Source: Prosopocoilus inquinatus
Lineage: Eukaryota; Arthropoda; Insecta; Coleoptera; Lucanidae
DNA length: 64,000 nt
NCBI GenBank assembly: GCA_036172665.1
Contig: CM069870.1
Span: 58,404,212 to 58,468,211, forward strand
Direction: 5' to 3'
Positions 34,601-46,479 of this stretch are shown here, piece by piece. A program made the translations under genes and the position numbers. The notes beneath the pieces are model-generated. The model was not told the DNA's origin. It worked only from the letters and a program-made list of their open reading frames with translations, and searched no databases. The stretch's first letter is position 1; the number at the start of each line of letters is the position of its first letter.

Positions 34601-37109
34601 AGTGAAAATTATGCAGATGAATATTTTTTTTCTTAAATATTTAAACATCAAATATTTGGCAGGTAAATGCACATATTTCACCAACAAATGACGTGCCATT
34701 TTCTAAATTTTTAATTGGGTCGTTGCCGGTTGTTGGCAATTCTTATAAGACAACTGAAATTTTGATTTAAATCATCAGATTGTCAGATAATTCAAAATAG
34801 CCTGGCTCATTCATTGAAAGCTTACTGTAACTGTTAGTTTATAAAAGTCATGTGTTAGTTATGTACCGACTGCATATTTATCTAACCGCTGTGTTACCTA
34901 AAACAGGCAATTCTCCGTCAATCTTTTTTCTTACAACTTTGTAAACAATTTTACTTATTTTTAAACCGTTTGCTTTCCGACTATGTAGGTCAGATTCTAC
35001 TTTTTCCACTACCTTTAGTTGGCGAGTTTCAATCTTCAATTTAACCGTTTCAGCGAGATTTTGGTCTATGTATCTTTGTAATTTCTTTTTTATTGCACAG
35101 CCCTTTTTGTTGCCTCAGGGTTGCCACCAATTTTTGGATTTTGTGACGGTCGAACTCGCTGATGTTTGTAATCAATACGTCGCTGAACGAATTTACAGTC
35201 CTGACTTTCCTTCTACTTCTCGCCTCGTTTCTGCACGTCGCTTCAGTTCAAAACTCATTCTTGTAGGGAAAAGATATTCATTTGAGCTCGCTTGTCAATA
35301 TGCTTGGACCTATTTTGCTTGAGCATAACCGCCCCTTCCCCACCAAAGGCGAAATTGTTTCGTCGCTAGTGATAAATATTTCTTTTGTATGCCAAGGTCA
35401 GTTACTGTTACTGATTTATTAGTTTAAAATTTTGATATCCTCGTCTTTTGCGGTCTGAGTTTTTACGCGTTTACTCCGGAGGCCGTTGTCGATTCTCGAA
35501 GAGGACCCTAGAATCAGTTTTGTGATTCGCTCGACAACTCACATCGTAGGCCCTACCCCATGAGGTAACCATTTTCTGATTTATTCCTGACGCACTGGAT
35601 GACCGTTACACATTGAACATCCAGGAAAGGTTATCCCGTGGGACATCATTCGATTCAGTACATGTATGCGCAACTTTGGTTGCGTAATTCGCCTTCTATT
35701 TCTACATCAGGCAATCTAATTCAATTTAAATTTAATTTTTATTGATGTTCAGTCAAATTAAACTTAAGATATTTTTTTGCTAACGTTTGTTAATGCCAAC
35801 TTTAATTATTTTGAACAGATAAAACAGCGACATCCTACGATCGCTTTTTGACCTGACATTGCAGTAGGATAGACAAATTGAAGTGGATTTGCTCCTAATA
35901 AGTCCCCCATGCAAGGCGGCCATGTTTGCTGTCAAAGCATAATGAAAGTTTTAAAGCATAGTCGCTTTGCATGGGGAACTTATTAGGAGCAAATCCGCTT
36001 CAATTTGCCTATCCTACTGCAATGTCAGGTCAAAAAGCGATCGTAGGTTGTCGCTGTTTTATCTGTTCATCGCTATTACATCGCAATTGCGAATAAATTG
36101 GACAAGTCGTTTTTGGTTTGCAGTGGGAATGCGAGCTACGTCTTTGCTGATGAAGTCCCAAACAGGGCTGAAGCAGCTGTACAGAGGCTGCTCGAGATTT
36201 TCACTGCAATCAAAATCGATTTGCAACAATTTTTTTATAAATTATTTTGTTAACAATGTAACAATTCGTTTAATTAATTTTTATTGTAGTGATTTTTGCG
36301 AAACGAAAGGAAATTTTCGAACGTGCCTATGTAATTTTCAAATATTTAATTTTCAAATTTTAAATAATATGATTTTGAATTCTGAGTTACATCCGAACCA
36401 ATCTTTAACGTTAACATTACTTGACGTTTTTATTTCGCGCATTGAATTGTTGTCTTGGATACATCCGCCATTTTTTAAAACTGCAGATAGGTTTTGGTTG
36501 GACTTACGATAGATACCGTGCTATTGTACAGGCGCCTACCGATAACTGTTATTTTAAATGTACTACTTTTGTTGATTTCCTCTTATTTCTCCACGACCAT
36601 CTCCGAATTTCAAGCTCGCCGCTGGTATCACGTTGTGTCCCTCTGCGACGTCAATAATTCAAGTACAGAGAATCCCTGGTACGCAGATACGAACCTCCCT
36701 GCCTTGTTATATGTAACTCTGTCTTTATCGCCCCGACTCAGATTTTTTTTTTTTTTTTTGGCTACAACAACTAACGCCCAACGTGTCATCTCGTAACGAT
36801 TGGCTCTCGTAACAATTGGGCCAACACGTAACACATGGCTTACTCCAATTCAAAATTTAAAAAATAACCCGTTATTAAAAAAAACATTAATCAAATAATG
36901 TTTATTTTAAAAAGCTATGGACGTTTGGTCGGTCTACACATGGGAAATAAGAAGAAAAAAATAGAATATCATGGAACTGTTTCAATTTCTTCAAACCCAC
37001 TGATTAGGTAATTGAACGTATTACTTACCGAAGAAACTGCAGCCGCTGTAAAAATTATGACAATCACAGCAACGGACACAGGACTTGCAAATAAAATTAT
37101 CTTGCCCAT
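31641..37109 (-). CDS. Gene A: membrane-anchored Minus-C OBP-like protein
   Basis: Four exons join in frame, all phase 0, at GT/AG sites: 37109-37029, 34577-34446, 32181-32071 and 31976-31641 (219 aa). Exon 1 is a hydrophobic start (MGKIILFASP to TAAAVSS), either a signal peptide or a signal anchor. Exons 2 and 3 give an 81-residue Ser/Thr/Glu-rich stalk (for example TSRVETTTEMDTSTTSVS), a likely O-glycosylation region. Exon 4 is an OBP domain with Cys 124, 155, 195 and 213 (protein numbering). C2 and C5 are replaced by Ala and Gly, and it ends in SAILVYKCMLKNNL. Ordinary OBPs have only a cleaved signal peptide before the domain, so the stalk is unusual. Intron 2 holds two transposon groups. 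Start chosen as the first ATG after an in-frame TAG. Function beyond ligand carriage is inference. Confidence 0.75.
32265..32715. mobile_element. Tandem pair of GCGCGAAGCGAAGC MITEs in gene A intron 2
   Basis: Two related units, about 32265-32510 and 32505-32715, share TAAGATTACATTGG and AGACGCGGCAACTAAA. Both carry G+C-rich ends GCGCGCGAAGCGAAGCTAAG with the complement CTTAGCTTCGCTTCGCGCGC at 32675-32694. They lie just upstream of gene A exon 3 in transcription order. Confidence 0.6.
33613..34391. mobile_element. TIR element in gene A intron 2
   Basis: The left end CAGGCTGTACCAACAGCGCG then TTCTCGGGCCATATC matches the reverse complement of the right end (CAGGCTGCCAACAGTGCGTT then CTTGGGCTATATC). 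TATA flanks both ends, compatible with a TA or TATA target duplication. About 780 bp, no coding capacity seen. A related piece of DNA near 41335-41415 shows the same flanking context. Confidence 0.65.
35820..36240. mobile_element. Foldback 'CTCGAG' family, inverted pair
   Basis: A short left arm, about 35822-35955, and a longer right arm, about 35960-36240, are inverted copies sharing GACCTGACATTGCAGTAGGA and GCTGCTCGAGATTTTCACTG. It lies in gene A intron 1. The frame at 35967-36512 starts in the repeat and is not a gene. Confidence 0.75.
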
Positions 37110-37194
37110 TTGTCTCACTGATTTATTGTTTGAAGATGCCAAATTCTAACTATTGAAATTCGCTGAAAGCACTGCGAATTTATTAGCAGATAAT

Positions 37195-37320
37195 CATTTC
37201 CTGCTTCTGATTTATTAGGATTTTGTCGATATGTCTTTTAAATATCATTGTGTTATAGCCTTATGACACATTAAGAAAATTAATGTGTAATATTGAAATG
37301 GTTGGGGAATTTTGCGTATT
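37195..37320 (-). promoter_or_regulatory. Gene A promoter block, conserved with gene D
   Basis: The DNA upstream of gene A exon 1 contains GCTTCTGATTTATTAGG and GACACATTAAGAAAATTAAT, then GTTGGGGAATTTTGCG. All three recur in the same order upstream of gene D (63221-63350) as GCTTCTAATTTATTAGG, GACACTTGAAAAAATTATAA and GTTTGGGAATTTCGCG. On the minus strand the first reads CCTAATAAAT, a possible TATA-like element. Conservation of noncoding DNA between the duplicates suggests promoter function. Confidence 0.5.
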
Positions 37321-37904
37321 AAATTTCAAAGTGTATCAAAGTAATTGCTTCCATTTATCTCTTTACTATCGCATCGCGCATATCTGTTTTGTATTCTTTC
37401 TAATTAAATTTAAACTAATACTTAAGAAATGAGTAGCAAAAAATTGCATTATCTTTACAAAATTCACTTATTCTGAAGATTTAGTATACATGTACAATGT
37501 CTTTCAAAAAGTGAGGTACAAATTGGTTTTTTTATATTATCGATTTTTATTAAAAAATTATTGACGTAGAATGCTTCTGCATCCCTTATGGACGATTTTT
37601 CAATCACAAGTTAACCAAAAGCTTTCAGTTTAACTTTAGTTAACCTTCAGTTTGCCATGGAAACAATTATTTTCGTATCTGCTATCATTAAAATAAACCA
37701 AGAGTTTGATAGCGAAACGTAGAGTGTAAGCTGCGATTTTATAGTGTCCGTTTCAAAGTTTAAAAACTATTTTCTTACATATTTCGTCGGACAAGAGTTG
37801 ACTTCGACTGAAATATAGTCCCGCAAAAAATTAAATTGAATAAATAAATACATTAAAATGTTAAACAATCGTATAAGTAAAGGACGCAACATTAATAATA
37901 TGAA

Positions 37905-37995
37905 AATTTTGTTGCAAATCGCTTCGAGCATCCCCTGTACTATTTGGGTCTTTCTCAGCACAAACGTAGGTCAGAAAGCGATCGTATAATGTCGC
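37905..37995. mobile_element. Foldback 'CTCGAG' family, small fragment
   Basis: TTTTGTTGCAAATCGCTTCG and GTCAGAAAGCGATCGTATAA match parts of the family. Upstream of gene A. Confidence 0.5.
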
Positions 37996-38368
37996 TACTT
38001 AACCGAAGAAAATTTTTGAATTTTTTTAATTTGAAAATGAAATGGACAACTGAAAAATCGTATAATTATCAACGTTTCGCTATCGTCGGTCAGCTTTGTC
38101 AGAAGTAGAATTCCTAAATGGACTACCGCTTTAAGTAATTTTCACTAATCACTATTCTCCTTCGTTATTATATTTAATGAAAGCACGAGACAGCAGCAGC
38201 AGCTGGGCTCCGTTCCTTGTAATTTAACAAGGAATTCTTGCCTCATTAACGAAACTAATCGTTTAGTATTTACATTTATATGTAAATGTAAAAGTTTAAC
38301 AGCATAGTTAAACAACTCATTTGTTAATCCATTTACTCTGTAAAAACTATTATAGTTGTTAATGCTCT

Positions 38369-38486
38369 ATTTCTTCACCTCCTGATAAATTTATCCGCCA
38401 GGTATTATCCTTGGAAACCTTTGTATCGATAATAGTTTCCGAGGATATTACCTGGCAGATAAATTTATCCAGAGATGAAGAAATCG
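38369..38486. mobile_element. Palindromic MITE, family 1, copy 2
   Basis: TTCACCTCCTGATAAATTTA then TCCGCCAGGTA pairs with TACCTGGCAGATAAATTTAT. The sequence is a diverged copy of 229-361. Confidence 0.65.
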
Positions 38487-39989
38487 GACATAAATAAGTT
38501 AAAAATACGAAAGTGTAGAAGAAGTGTGGTCTACTCTTTTTACTTAATTTTTGTTTTTTATTGTTTGAGTTTATGATTGCTGGTTTCAAAGTCGAATTAG
38601 AAAACCAAATTCATAAAACCTAGAGATCAAAACTCTAGATAAAATCCAATCGGTCATTCAAAGTTATTTGTTTCCAAAGGAACAAGAAATGTACGACCTT
38701 AACAAATATTTATTGAAATTATAAACAATATAATTAAAGTACTAAGTGATTATTATTATTTATTACTGAAATTTTATTAGTGTCAGTTATATAAACAATC
38801 TTTATCAGATAAATAAATTTTAATAATTAATGATTTTCCCATGGGTCTCTTAAAAGGAATTTTCCAATTTAAGACTTGACTGACGGTATAAATAAAAAAT
38901 AATAATATCTTGCATGTATTCACTTTTTTTAATTAGCATAGAACGATAATACAAAATTATAATATGACAGTTTTTTTTATTATTAATTGCTTCATATACA
39001 AGATTCTGCATTTTGAAACGCAACGTAAGAAATCCCGTGTTAATGGAAAGGTGCTCGAATATTGGCTTCCCTGATTATTTTACATCAAAATTCCATTTGC
39101 TTTTTTAAAGTACACTTCAGGGCGAATCTTTCTGTGAAATTTGAGAATTTTTCACACGCTGAGTTTTAAAATATTTATATACTAAATATATATACTAAAC
39201 TATCAGCTCGGCCTCGATCACTAATAGTGAAAACTGAACAGATAATTAATAAATCTAGTTCGTTTTTGAAAAAGATTGATGGAAAAAGCTTTTCCAGTAA
39301 TTTATTTTAACATTTATTGATCAAGGCCGTGCTGAGAGTTTGGTATAACTATCTTTGATATTTTGTAAATATCTTGAAACTGAGTAAATGAAAAATTCTC
39401 AAACTTCACAGACAGATTCATCTTGAAGAGTACTTTAAGAAACCTATGAAATTTTGCTGTAAAATAATTAGAGAAGCCAATATTCGAGCACTTTTAAATT
39501 AACACGAGATTTCCTATGTTGCGTTTCAGAACGCAGAACCCTGTATAAAGAATTTTTCCAATAAAGTATGTATGCAGGTATTTGTAGGCTTTTTTAACTT
39601 AATTATTTTCTGTTTGATATATTTTATTCTACTGTCAATTTAAATTTGAAGTGTGCACGTTACTCTGGATTTTGCGGCAATTCAAAAATCAAAAATTTTA
39701 TAAAAATCTTGAAGAAGCAATCATTGAAACTAAAATAAATTTCTAAGGGTTGCTTTTCGTCGAAAATATTTCATATTACCCTTTGATTCAATGTGCTCCT
39801 TACGACCAGGATAAAGAAACAAAATCGAAGTCGTTCCTTTAAAAACTGGATTGAACATACAGTCCAAAAATAACAAGAACAGTTTGCCTCCACTAACCAG
39901 CTTTAAATGAAATATGGCATGTACAGAGCGTGAAATTTTATAGCTAAAGTCCACATCTTAAATCAGTAGAAAATAGAAAGGTTCTGCTA
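38487..39989. other. AT-rich stretch; long imperfect palindrome at 39000-39545
   Basis: No gene recognised. ACAAGATTCTGCATTTTGAA at 38998 and its imperfect complement near 39523-39545, with AATATTGGCTTCCCTGATTA and its complement at about 39466-39488, show a 540-bp inverted repeat, probably another foldback element. Confidence 0.4.
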
Positions 39990-40250
39990 GTAAAAAAATT
40001 TTTGTTGTAAATCATTTTTGATTGCAGTGAAAACCTCGAGTAGCCTCTGCACAGCTGTTTCAGCCTTGTTTGGAGCTTCATCAGCAGAGACGTGGCTCGA
40101 CATTCTCACTGCAAACTAAAAACAACTTGTCCAATTTATTGGCAATTGCGATGTAATAGTGATGAACAGATAAAACAGCGACATCCTACGATCGCTTTTT
40201 GATCTGACATTGCAGTAGGATAGACAAACTGAAGCGGATTTGCTCCTAAT
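39990..40250 (-). mobile_element. Foldback 'CTCGAG' family, copy
   Basis: Contains GATTGCAGTGAAAACCTCGA, then CATCAGCAGAGACGTGGCTC and CGATCGCTTTTTGATCTGAC. Its outer part ends at GGATTTGCTCCTAAT, where unrelated DNA begins. Confidence 0.75.
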
Positions 40251-41235
40251 CTCTTCTGACACGCCATCTGTCGAACATCCCTAGTAATAGATAGTGAAAT
40301 TTTTGAATTCTGATTCTTCAGAACTCCGTAGAACTTATTGGATTTTGATATACTTTTCTCAAAGTTGCTTCGTTTCCAAAAAGAAAACTTGCGTCAAATT
40401 TTAATTTTAAAAGTCTTCTAAGAATACAGGAGGACTGAAATGGTCAAAGTTTTAATATTGTGTATAATTACTTGATTAACAATTAGGCAGTATTATTTAA
40501 AAGTACGGTCACAACAATGCTAACAAATTTTTGGGAAAGCGTAGCTTTAAACACTTTCGAATTTTTTCATTTTTTTTAATTTGTCCTTATTAAGCGGTTA
40601 ATTAAGCAGTCCATCTTTTTTAAAACTGCTTTCCATTCTTTTGTCTTTTCAATATTTTGCTTCATTTTATTTAACAAATATATAAAACTTGTGTATTGTA
40701 TAAATATTCAACCTTAGTAAAATTGAATTTTGGACAAAGGTTATTGACATCCATTGTTTAATCATGAAAGTCCAAAATTAAATCTGATCACCCTGTAGTA
40801 CATAATGAAGTAAACTTGCTATTATTATTTCTGATGTTTAAGTAATAATAAACACGACTATTAATAATTCAACTTCGGGTCAAGCATGAAGGAAAACTTT
40901 CGGTCGTCAAATTTGCTTTGAAGAAATTTTAATGAAGTTTGAAAGCCGAGTCGAAATTATGCAAATACGCGCAAACAAATTTTACGAACGCGCATATCGA
41001 GGGGAGCTTGCCCCTGCTTTAAATTATTAAAATGGTCAATGTTTCAGACATGAATTTTGAAATGCACTGAAGAAAAATTTCCCCCTGTCAAGGTTCTTAT
41101 ATATTTAATGTTTAATATTTGCTTATAAGTATTGACTTTTATGAGCGTGCAAAATTTCGAACCGCCGTATTTAAAACTGATTCTACAAGAATCAACTAAA
41201 AACGCAAAAAAAAAATAATGATTGCAAATATTCAC

Positions 41236-41551
41236 AATAATTAAACTATGTAATAAAAATTCAAGAATGACAAAATAATCAAAGTAAGTCTGCCTTATTA
41301 TGTATGCGTGTAACAAGCCAAAAAAGGACACTAACAAAAATAATATTCTACGTATTGCAGTACATATTGAACATCTTAATTGGAAATTTTGAAAATCATT
41401 AACTCTTATCTTACCAACACGTATGATGTTGAAGTGTTCATCTCCATGGTCGTTTCAACCGCGTAATTAAACTGTGTATTAAAAATTCAAGAACGACAGA
41501 AAATAATCCAAGCAAGTCTGCCTTATTATGTATGCATATAACAAGCCAACA
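41236..41551. repeat. Tandem duplication flanking a stray stalk exon
   Basis: About 41236-41326 is repeated at 41463-41551 (AAAATTCAAGAATGACAAAA and AAGTCTGCCTTATTATGTAT). Between the copies lies a piece resembling the DNA around gene A exon 2. Confidence 0.65.
41415..41462 (-). pseudogene. Stray copy of gene A stalk exon 2
   Basis: On the minus strand this reads VETTMEMNTSTSYVL and ends at a GTAAGAT donor, closely matching the end of gene A exon 2 (RVETTTEMDTSTTSVS, GTAAG donor). The flanking intron DNA is also shared (AAAATCATTA..CTTACC). The 5' part of the exon is missing, so it is probably a remnant of a duplicated gene. It could still act as an exon of a longer transcript if an acceptor existed, but none is visible. 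Confidence 0.6.
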
Positions 41552-41559
41552 TCATGAAA

Positions 41560-41800
41560 CAGATACATCCCTGAAATTAAAACGAGCTAACCACGAGAAC
41601 TAACTTGACCTACATTTGACAGAACTTCCTTTGTGTAGGAAAGCTGTCTTAGTCCTAACTGCAAAGTGATAAAAGTTTATGAAACGATTCATAAAATCGC
41701 CCGGAATACCTAATTATTACTAGATCAACTAACTGAATCGCTTCCCAAGCAGAAAAATGTGTATAAAACTTGACCAAGTGGAAACAGATAAAGCTCTACT
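41560..41800. repeat. Copy of the gene C 3'-flank module
   Basis: AACTTGACCTACATTTGACA then GAACTTCCTTTGTG, and TATAAAACTTGACCAAGTGG then AAACAGATAAAGC, match 54590-54835, the DNA immediately 3' of the gene C stop. Further copies at 48720-48905 and 63670-63722. Probably 3' flanks left by lost OBP duplicates. Confidence 0.6.
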
Positions 41801-42749
41801 ATGTTTTATCGATTGATTTCGTCTTTATAGACTAATACTTCGTTTCTCCTACACTTGCATTTATTCAACAAATTCATACAAATTTTTACAAAAGAAAGAG
41901 TCGGGTATTCTCGTTTTCGCTCTGTTAAGTGGAAAGAAAACGTTTTGTATCTTGACATTCACTAAAAACTGAACTTAAAAAACCACAGCCAGTTTAATGC
42001 ATTGTGATAAAAGATTAATTTCATCACTTTAAGTCATACTCGAAATGTGACGTCATGATTACGTTATAGTTACAGCCCGAGTCCTCAAGGAATTCCCTTG
42101 TAGAATAGTACCCTTTACCAGATAATATTTTTTACAGATCTTTTAAAAGAACTCAGATTTTGAGTCCGCACCAAGTCCGGCAATTTATTATAAAAGTGAA
42201 GACCCTTATATGTCAGTGATTGTTCAAATTTAGGGCAGTAATGAGCTTTTGTAGAAATATACAGTGTGTTGTTGTACTGTGTGCAAATAAAAGAAAAACT
42301 TCAGTATAAGTACAAGAAATGTTACCTTCTGTGGGTATTTTTTGGTGGCTACCGTATCACAGCCAAAACCTTTGGGATGGACAACTTGTTTGGAACTGCT
42401 GAAATGTGCGACAAAGATAGGAAGGCCAACTTCGCCTTCCTTCGGTATGAACACGCCCACATCGACGTATAAATTCGAAAATTTATGCACCAATTAGGCA
42501 AGCGCGTTAAAAATGTTTTTCCTTCACCCTTTTACGTAAATAAACTTTTACTGTAATCTCGCTGGTAGCTATGAAAGTATTACTACTTAAGATCCATGGA
42601 AAAAAAATGAAGTTAATTTAAATTGTAAACGTTTTGACTGACCACCGGATCGGAGCGGCTGATTTACGTCGTTCGTGCTCAAGATCAAGTAAAGTACCGA
42701 CCCTGGACTACTTTGGCTTCGGGTCATAATTGAAGAGGTGGCCGCGTTC

Positions 42750-42919
42750 CACTTTTAGCTATGCCAGCAGTTCTCAAACGGTTTAGTGAAAATCTGCCAC
42801 TGCATTTTTCTCGAAAACTAATCAATTTTTGTAAAGTACATATGAGTTCAAGCGTTGCCATTTATGGTAATATACTACAGGTTTGAATACTTGCACACAG
42901 TAAAAGAACATCCTGTATA
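42750..42919 (-). mobile_element. Mariner-like relic, end fragment
   Basis: The sequence from AGCTATGCCAGCAGTTCTCA to GTAAAAGAACATCCTGTATA is an inverted copy of 18092-18260, so both are ends of one mariner-like family. Confidence 0.6.
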
Positions 42920-42952
42920 GCAAGCATGTGTAGGTATAAATTGCCGGAAACG

Positions 42953-43500
42953 TTAACAGGCTGAAGTTTTTGAAAGATCTCTACAGGATTTCGTTAATTT
43001 TAGATTAAAAATCAATCGCAATATCCGCTTCTGAGCCAAACCACTGTTGGGTGAGTTACCCCATTCGATAAAATTGTAAGATAAATGGCAATAACAATAA
43101 TAATAAATAGCAAAGTACACGTTAAATAACTGGGCCCTAGATACAATTGTTTTCAATTGTAAAATTGCAAAGTATGATTTATTTAGTTGCTTGCAGACAC
43201 CTTCAATTTGCTGGTCCCAGTTCAATTGCTGGTTTATGTGAATGCCGAGGAATTTGGTAGATGTTCTAGTTTTAGTTAGATTATTATTTATTTGATAGCT
43301 TTCATGTCCAGGATCGTTCCTATTAAAGAAATGTAGTATAACTGTTTTGTTGATGTTCAGTATTCATCTATTTTTATAGCACCAGTCACTAAAGTGTGCT
43401 GAAACCTCAGTCACTTTAGATCTTAGTTCCTCAGGAGCGTGAGCTGAGACCACCATTGACGTATCGTCTGCGACGATGGTTATATGGTAACAAATTTTAC
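42953..43500 (-). pseudogene. Non-LTR retrotransposon RT fragment
   Basis: On the minus strand from 43500 the frame reads VADDTSMVVSA (YADD-like box with Val-Ala), then after one stop TKFLGIHINQQLNWDQQIEG, then the C-terminal region QKRILRLIFNLK. This order is that of the thumb and C-terminus of Jockey/CR1-type reverse transcriptase. It carries stops and is truncated at both ends. Confidence 0.8.
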
Positions 43501-43699
43501 TAAATCATTAATATACACTGTGTCCCAGAACTCGCGCCCCAGAGAGCAAGGGTAAATAACGATGGCAATGCGAAACACGTAGTCGAAAACTAAAATTGTC
43601 TAACGCAAAGGATAAGAGAGTTTAGAATACAAAGCAATAGCCAATCCTAATACCGAAATAGGAGATGTATTCCGCAGGTTTTCGTTAAATTGCTACGAT

Positions 43700-43832
43700 A
43701 CTTATAGTGTTTCCCAATGGCTGAACCAGTGCGCACTGACTGTATCTCAATCTCGGTTGAGGTTTATGTAATAAAACGAGATACAGATACACTCAGTGCA
43801 CGTTGGTGCAGCCAGCGAAAAACGCTATTAGA
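43700..43832. mobile_element. Palindromic MITE, family 3, copy 2
   Basis: Ends CTTATAGTGTTTCCCAATGG and CCAGCGAAAAACGCTATTAG match the ends of 1602-1733; the core TTTATGTAATAAAACGAGAT is inverted relative to copy 1. Confidence 0.65.
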
Positions 43833-44086
43833 AACGTATTCTTCATACCAAACAAATGTGAAAAAACTGCCCCACTTCATTATGGCACTGCTGTCAACCT
43901 TTGTACCTGTCATTTGAAAGATTTAAGCTTTATTTCATGTTTTCCACTGCTGATTATGACGAATTATTTCTGGGCATTTATGTAACCATTATTTATGGGG
44001 AGGCAGCACAAGTTTTTTCCAATGCTTTTCCGATTGTCCCCTAGACCATAAAGTGCTGTCGCAAGAACGCAAGTTATCCGACCCGT

Positions 44087-44270
44087 AACGAAATTAGTGG
44101 TGCTCCTAGAAGAGTTCGAACTGTCGAAAACGAAAAAGCCATATTGAATGCGTTTGAGGAAAATGGCACAAAAAGCATAAGAGAAGTTGCACGCGAACTA
44201 GGTGTTTCGCGCTCTTCAATTCAATGGATCATGAAAGACGATTGCCAACACCCTTTCTTTTCCTTGCGAT
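44087..44270 (+). pseudogene. Transposase N-terminal helix-turn-helix fragment (Tc1/mariner-like)
   Basis: The frame from about 44098 reads GAPRRVRTVENEKAILNAFE then SIREVARELGVSRSSIQWIM. This is the paired-type helix-turn-helix DNA-binding region of IS630/Tc1-mariner transposases common in insects. The frame then leaves homology and no catalytic domain follows. Confidence 0.6.
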
Positions 44271-44631
44271 CTAGGAGCAGCTCAGGAACCGAATCCCAAA
44301 TACTTTTGTGGCGGTTACTCCCCAAATAGTCACAGACTCTAAGCATTCTGAGAAAAATACGATTGTGTTTAGAAATGAATGGTGAACATTTCGAGCACTT
44401 GCTTTAACTTTCTGCACTTTTTTAATTTTAAATGCCTTTTCTATCTCCTAGCAATAATTAAAGTTCTTACGTTTTACTTACGCGAAAGCTCTCGGCATCA
44501 GCTACCGCTTTTTCTTCAGGCTAATACTGTTTAACCTAGATAGTTTTTGTTTCCTATTTTGTAGTCTCTATTGTTGTGGGCAGGTCCCAGTACAGACCTC
44601 TGGGGAGCACCGCTATGGTTGTTTTGAATGG

Positions 44632-44931
44632 TTGTACAAAACGTACAAAATTAGAATAAGATTGCCCCATATTCCGAATTTTACTTCTCAGATTATTAAT
44701 TGCATCAATAATCTCGATACAAAAGTAGCCAAATTTAACATCTTATCCACTAACTTATTCTTTGGTAATTTAAGAGATAAAACTCCTATCAACTTACTGT
44801 CGAATGTAATATATTCTGAACCTTGTTCTGATTATAAGTCTGTATTAATTACACTTCAACTTGGCTTAAAACCAGAATTTCTAAACATAAATCCGATTGT
44901 AGAAATTTTCTTTACAAGTTTCAAACATTAA
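44632..44931 (+). pseudogene. Possible endonuclease fragment of a non-LTR element
   Basis: A 99-codon frame has FNILSTNLFF and, later, SDYKSVLITLQ, weakly like the SDHxPVxxTL end of Jockey-type endonucleases. Evidence is thin. Confidence 0.25.
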
Positions 44932-44939
44932 TGCTTTGG

Positions 44940-46470
44940 CCCAACATTCTCAAATCAATAATCACAACATAGATTTTAATAGTGTTAAAATTTGACACAA
45001 AGAAACAAATTATCGTTGACGTTTCTTTCTAAAAATGTATCTTATAAAAAGACATTCTAATTCAATGAATTTCACATATGACATTGAGAATTTAAATTTT
45101 TCCCATGAATTTTTGATACATTTTTCGAAATTCAAGAAGAACTATAATATTTTAAAGTCAAATTTACTGCTCTTGAATTAATTCACACGTGCGCACTAAA
45201 AAAATTCCAATTGCTCAATTTGGCGTCGCCGTCTTCCTTTTATCAATTTTAAATTGTTTTAATTGTAATTTTGTCTGTTCAACCTCACGTGGTTAAAAAA
45301 TAACCACTCTTTTGTGTGAAGACTTGTTATTATGCAACCATTTCGTAAGCTAAAAACATGGATTTAAAGCAATGGATGGCTAACTATAGGGATATAGAAT
45401 TGAAGCAGTTGGCATGCGCAGTCCACCATTTGTATTGTGGTATAGGCGTCTTGTTCTCCATTTACTTGCTAACATGTTAAAAGTCACCCACAAAAATGGT
45501 TATTTAAGGGGGTTATCATTTACTTGATGAGGTGTTCGGAGATTTCTGGGTTAATTTAAATATCTGTTTGCATAAATATATCAGTTTCAAGCAGTGCTTG
45601 TGGCTGTATAAATAGATTTAAAGCTTCAGTAAGTGTTAGATTTCAATGCAAAGAGTTACTAAAAATCATCAAAATGATAATTCAGATACCCACAACTTTC
45701 ATACACATGTCAAAGATCAACGTGTTGAAAAGGAAATACACTTTCAAGGTATAATGTTCAGCGAAGTCTAACGACATGTATTTTTAATATTAATGTTTTA
45801 TTGCTTTTATGTTATTTTAATTAAAACTTATTATCATATCAAAGTAAAGAAGTTCATGAAGGTATTAATTACAGGTAATAATTACATTTATGCGCTCTTC
45901 GCAACTCTTTAAAGAAAGCAATTTAAAACAGAATATCCCAACTTCACACTTTAGGTTAAAAAAAGGCATCCAAAGGAAGGGCACAGCTTAAAAATTTTCT
46001 TCGGCATTTACTTACGTTTTACCAAAGACCTCCATTATTACAAGCAAGGCATTATTAGACAGTCAAACTTTTTTCTAATTTAAACCGAGCTGTTATGTTC
46101 TAAAAGAAGCAAGACCACATAAACTATTTTTGATAATTATTATGATTAAAAGGCATTTGAAAGTGAAATCGTTCTTAAGGGAAATTCTTCTCAATAAACT
46201 TTGCTAATCCTGTTAACAAGAAACAAAAATTAAGTTAAGAATTTTATTTATTTATTAATTATTAGTAGTTATTTACGGACTCATATTATTCACTGAATTA
46301 ATAAAATATTTAATAATTGAAGTCGACTCTTATCCGATGAAAATTAGTTTTAATCTTTGCCGGAAGCTGTATAAAAGCTCAACGTTTCACTATCGGTCGA
46401 TAGCTTTGGCAAGTGACTATCAACAGATGGTGAAAGATTAAACATTTTTGCAATTTCCACAGTGTCTGGC
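44940..46470. other. AT-rich stretch, nothing recognised
   Basis: No supported gene. A short motif CTCAACGTTTCACTATCG at 46378 recurs near 38068 (ATCAACGTTTCGCTATCG), perhaps another small repeat. Confidence 0.35.
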
Positions 46471-46479
46471 ATTATGCTT

